From positions 1-15,894 of the forward strand of contig DAOUGD010000199.1 in assembly GCA_034429475.1 (NCBI GenBank): a stretch of 15,894 bases of DNA. The letters are read 5' to 3'. Source of the DNA: JAKQHY01 sp034429475. Lineage in GTDB: Bacteria; Chloroflexota; Anaerolineae; B4-G1; SLSP01. Below, piece after piece: positions 15,700 through 15,894 of this stretch (position 1 is the first letter of the stretch; the number at the start of each line of letters is the position of its first letter). A program made the position numbers and the translations under genes. The notes beneath the pieces are model-generated. The model was not told the origin of the DNA, did no database searches, and saw nothing but the letters and a program-made list of their open reading frames with translations.

Positions 15700-15729
15700 T
15701 GTGGGGCAGGCTTTCTAGCCTGCCCCACA
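15700..15729. terminator. GC-rich 13-bp perfect hairpin after the alpha-xylosidase gene
   Basis: TGTGGGGCAGGCT (15700-15712) pairs perfectly with 15717-15729 around the loop TTCT, 14 bases after the stop codon. On the plus strand it is followed by AAAA, not T, so it is a poor U-tract terminator for yicI. On the minus strand it is followed by GTTTGTTTG and would work better for a convergent gene. It may instead be a copy of a dispersed palindromic repeat. Confidence 0.6.
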
Positions 15730-15744
15730 AAATAGCCAATCGAG

Positions 15745-15894
15745 TTATTCAGCCTCAAAGAAAAATCGGTGTTGTCCCTGATTTTCCTTGATGGACATCA
15801 TTCTTCCAACAGGGTGAACAAAGGTTTGAGTGTCGACAATTGATCCAAGAATTGTGCGGGCACTCGGTAGGAGAGCAGCTCAGCAGTCGTCCAA
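15745..15894 (-). pseudogene. Possible 3' end of a convergent gene, interrupted or mis-assembled
   Basis: On the minus strand, one frame reads from the window edge to TAA (15747-15745) and ends with a protein-like tail including VDTQTFVHPVGRMMSIK and a terminal FFFEAE. It has one in-frame TGA at 15882-15880, so either the gene is broken, the contig end contains a frameshift, or the frame is spurious. A second minus frame (15893-15798) is open without interruption and ends LKPLFTLLEE. Third-position GC is lower than in the neighbouring genes. No family is recognised in either frame. Confidence 0.3.

Overview
The window looks like a contig from a high-GC bacterium, most likely a member of the Chloroflexota (Anaerolineae-like). 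This is inferred from gene content and style: a BTAD/NB-ARC/TPR giant regulator, an ATPase-TPR protein with a proline/glutamate-rich linker, a large CPBP-family membrane protease, and GC-rich third codon positions. Position 1 is an assembly end, because bases 1-19 match the tail of an Illumina adapter with one mismatch. The DNA therefore probably comes from a metagenome or draft assembly.

Layout. 87-3089 (+): a 1000-residue P-loop ATPase with eight C-terminal TPRs. It ends at a perfect 19-bp hairpin that also serves the convergent operon on the minus strand. 3149-5133 (-): a two-gene operon, a CPBP intramembrane protease with an unusual extracytoplasmic extension followed, with a 4-base ATGA overlap, by a small TfoX-N-like protein. 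5134-5275: a divergent control region with a near-perfect dyad and promoter motifs on both strands. 5276-6505 (+): an MFS transporter. Its stop codon lies inside the -35 box of the next gene, a small single-span membrane protein (6583-7227). 7339-10449 (-): a BTAD-NB-ARC-TPR (AfsR/SARP-like) regulator whose base composition changes sharply between its DNA-binding and ATPase/TPR parts. 10632-13139 (+): a large exported protein with features of a carbohydrate-active or polysaccharide-lyase-like enzyme, closed by a strong terminator. 13349-15685 (+): a GH31 alpha-xylosidase of the YicI type with all catalytic and xyloside-specificity residues in place. After it come a GC-rich hairpin and a short tail that may hold the 3' end of another minus-strand gene.

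How the genes fit together. The right third (exported glycan-active protein plus alpha-xylosidase) suggests use of plant or exopolysaccharide xylosides. The adjacent BTAD regulator is divergent from the exported protein and could control it, but that is inference from position. The CPBP operon and the MFS transporter share one intergenic operator and may answer to one regulator encoded elsewhere. No CRISPR array, tRNA, rRNA or complete insertion sequence was seen, and no multi-gene defence or biosynthetic cluster. The most unusual items are the shared divergent operator, the CPBP-extracytoplasmic fusion, the compositionally mosaic regulator gene and the uncharacterised exported protein.
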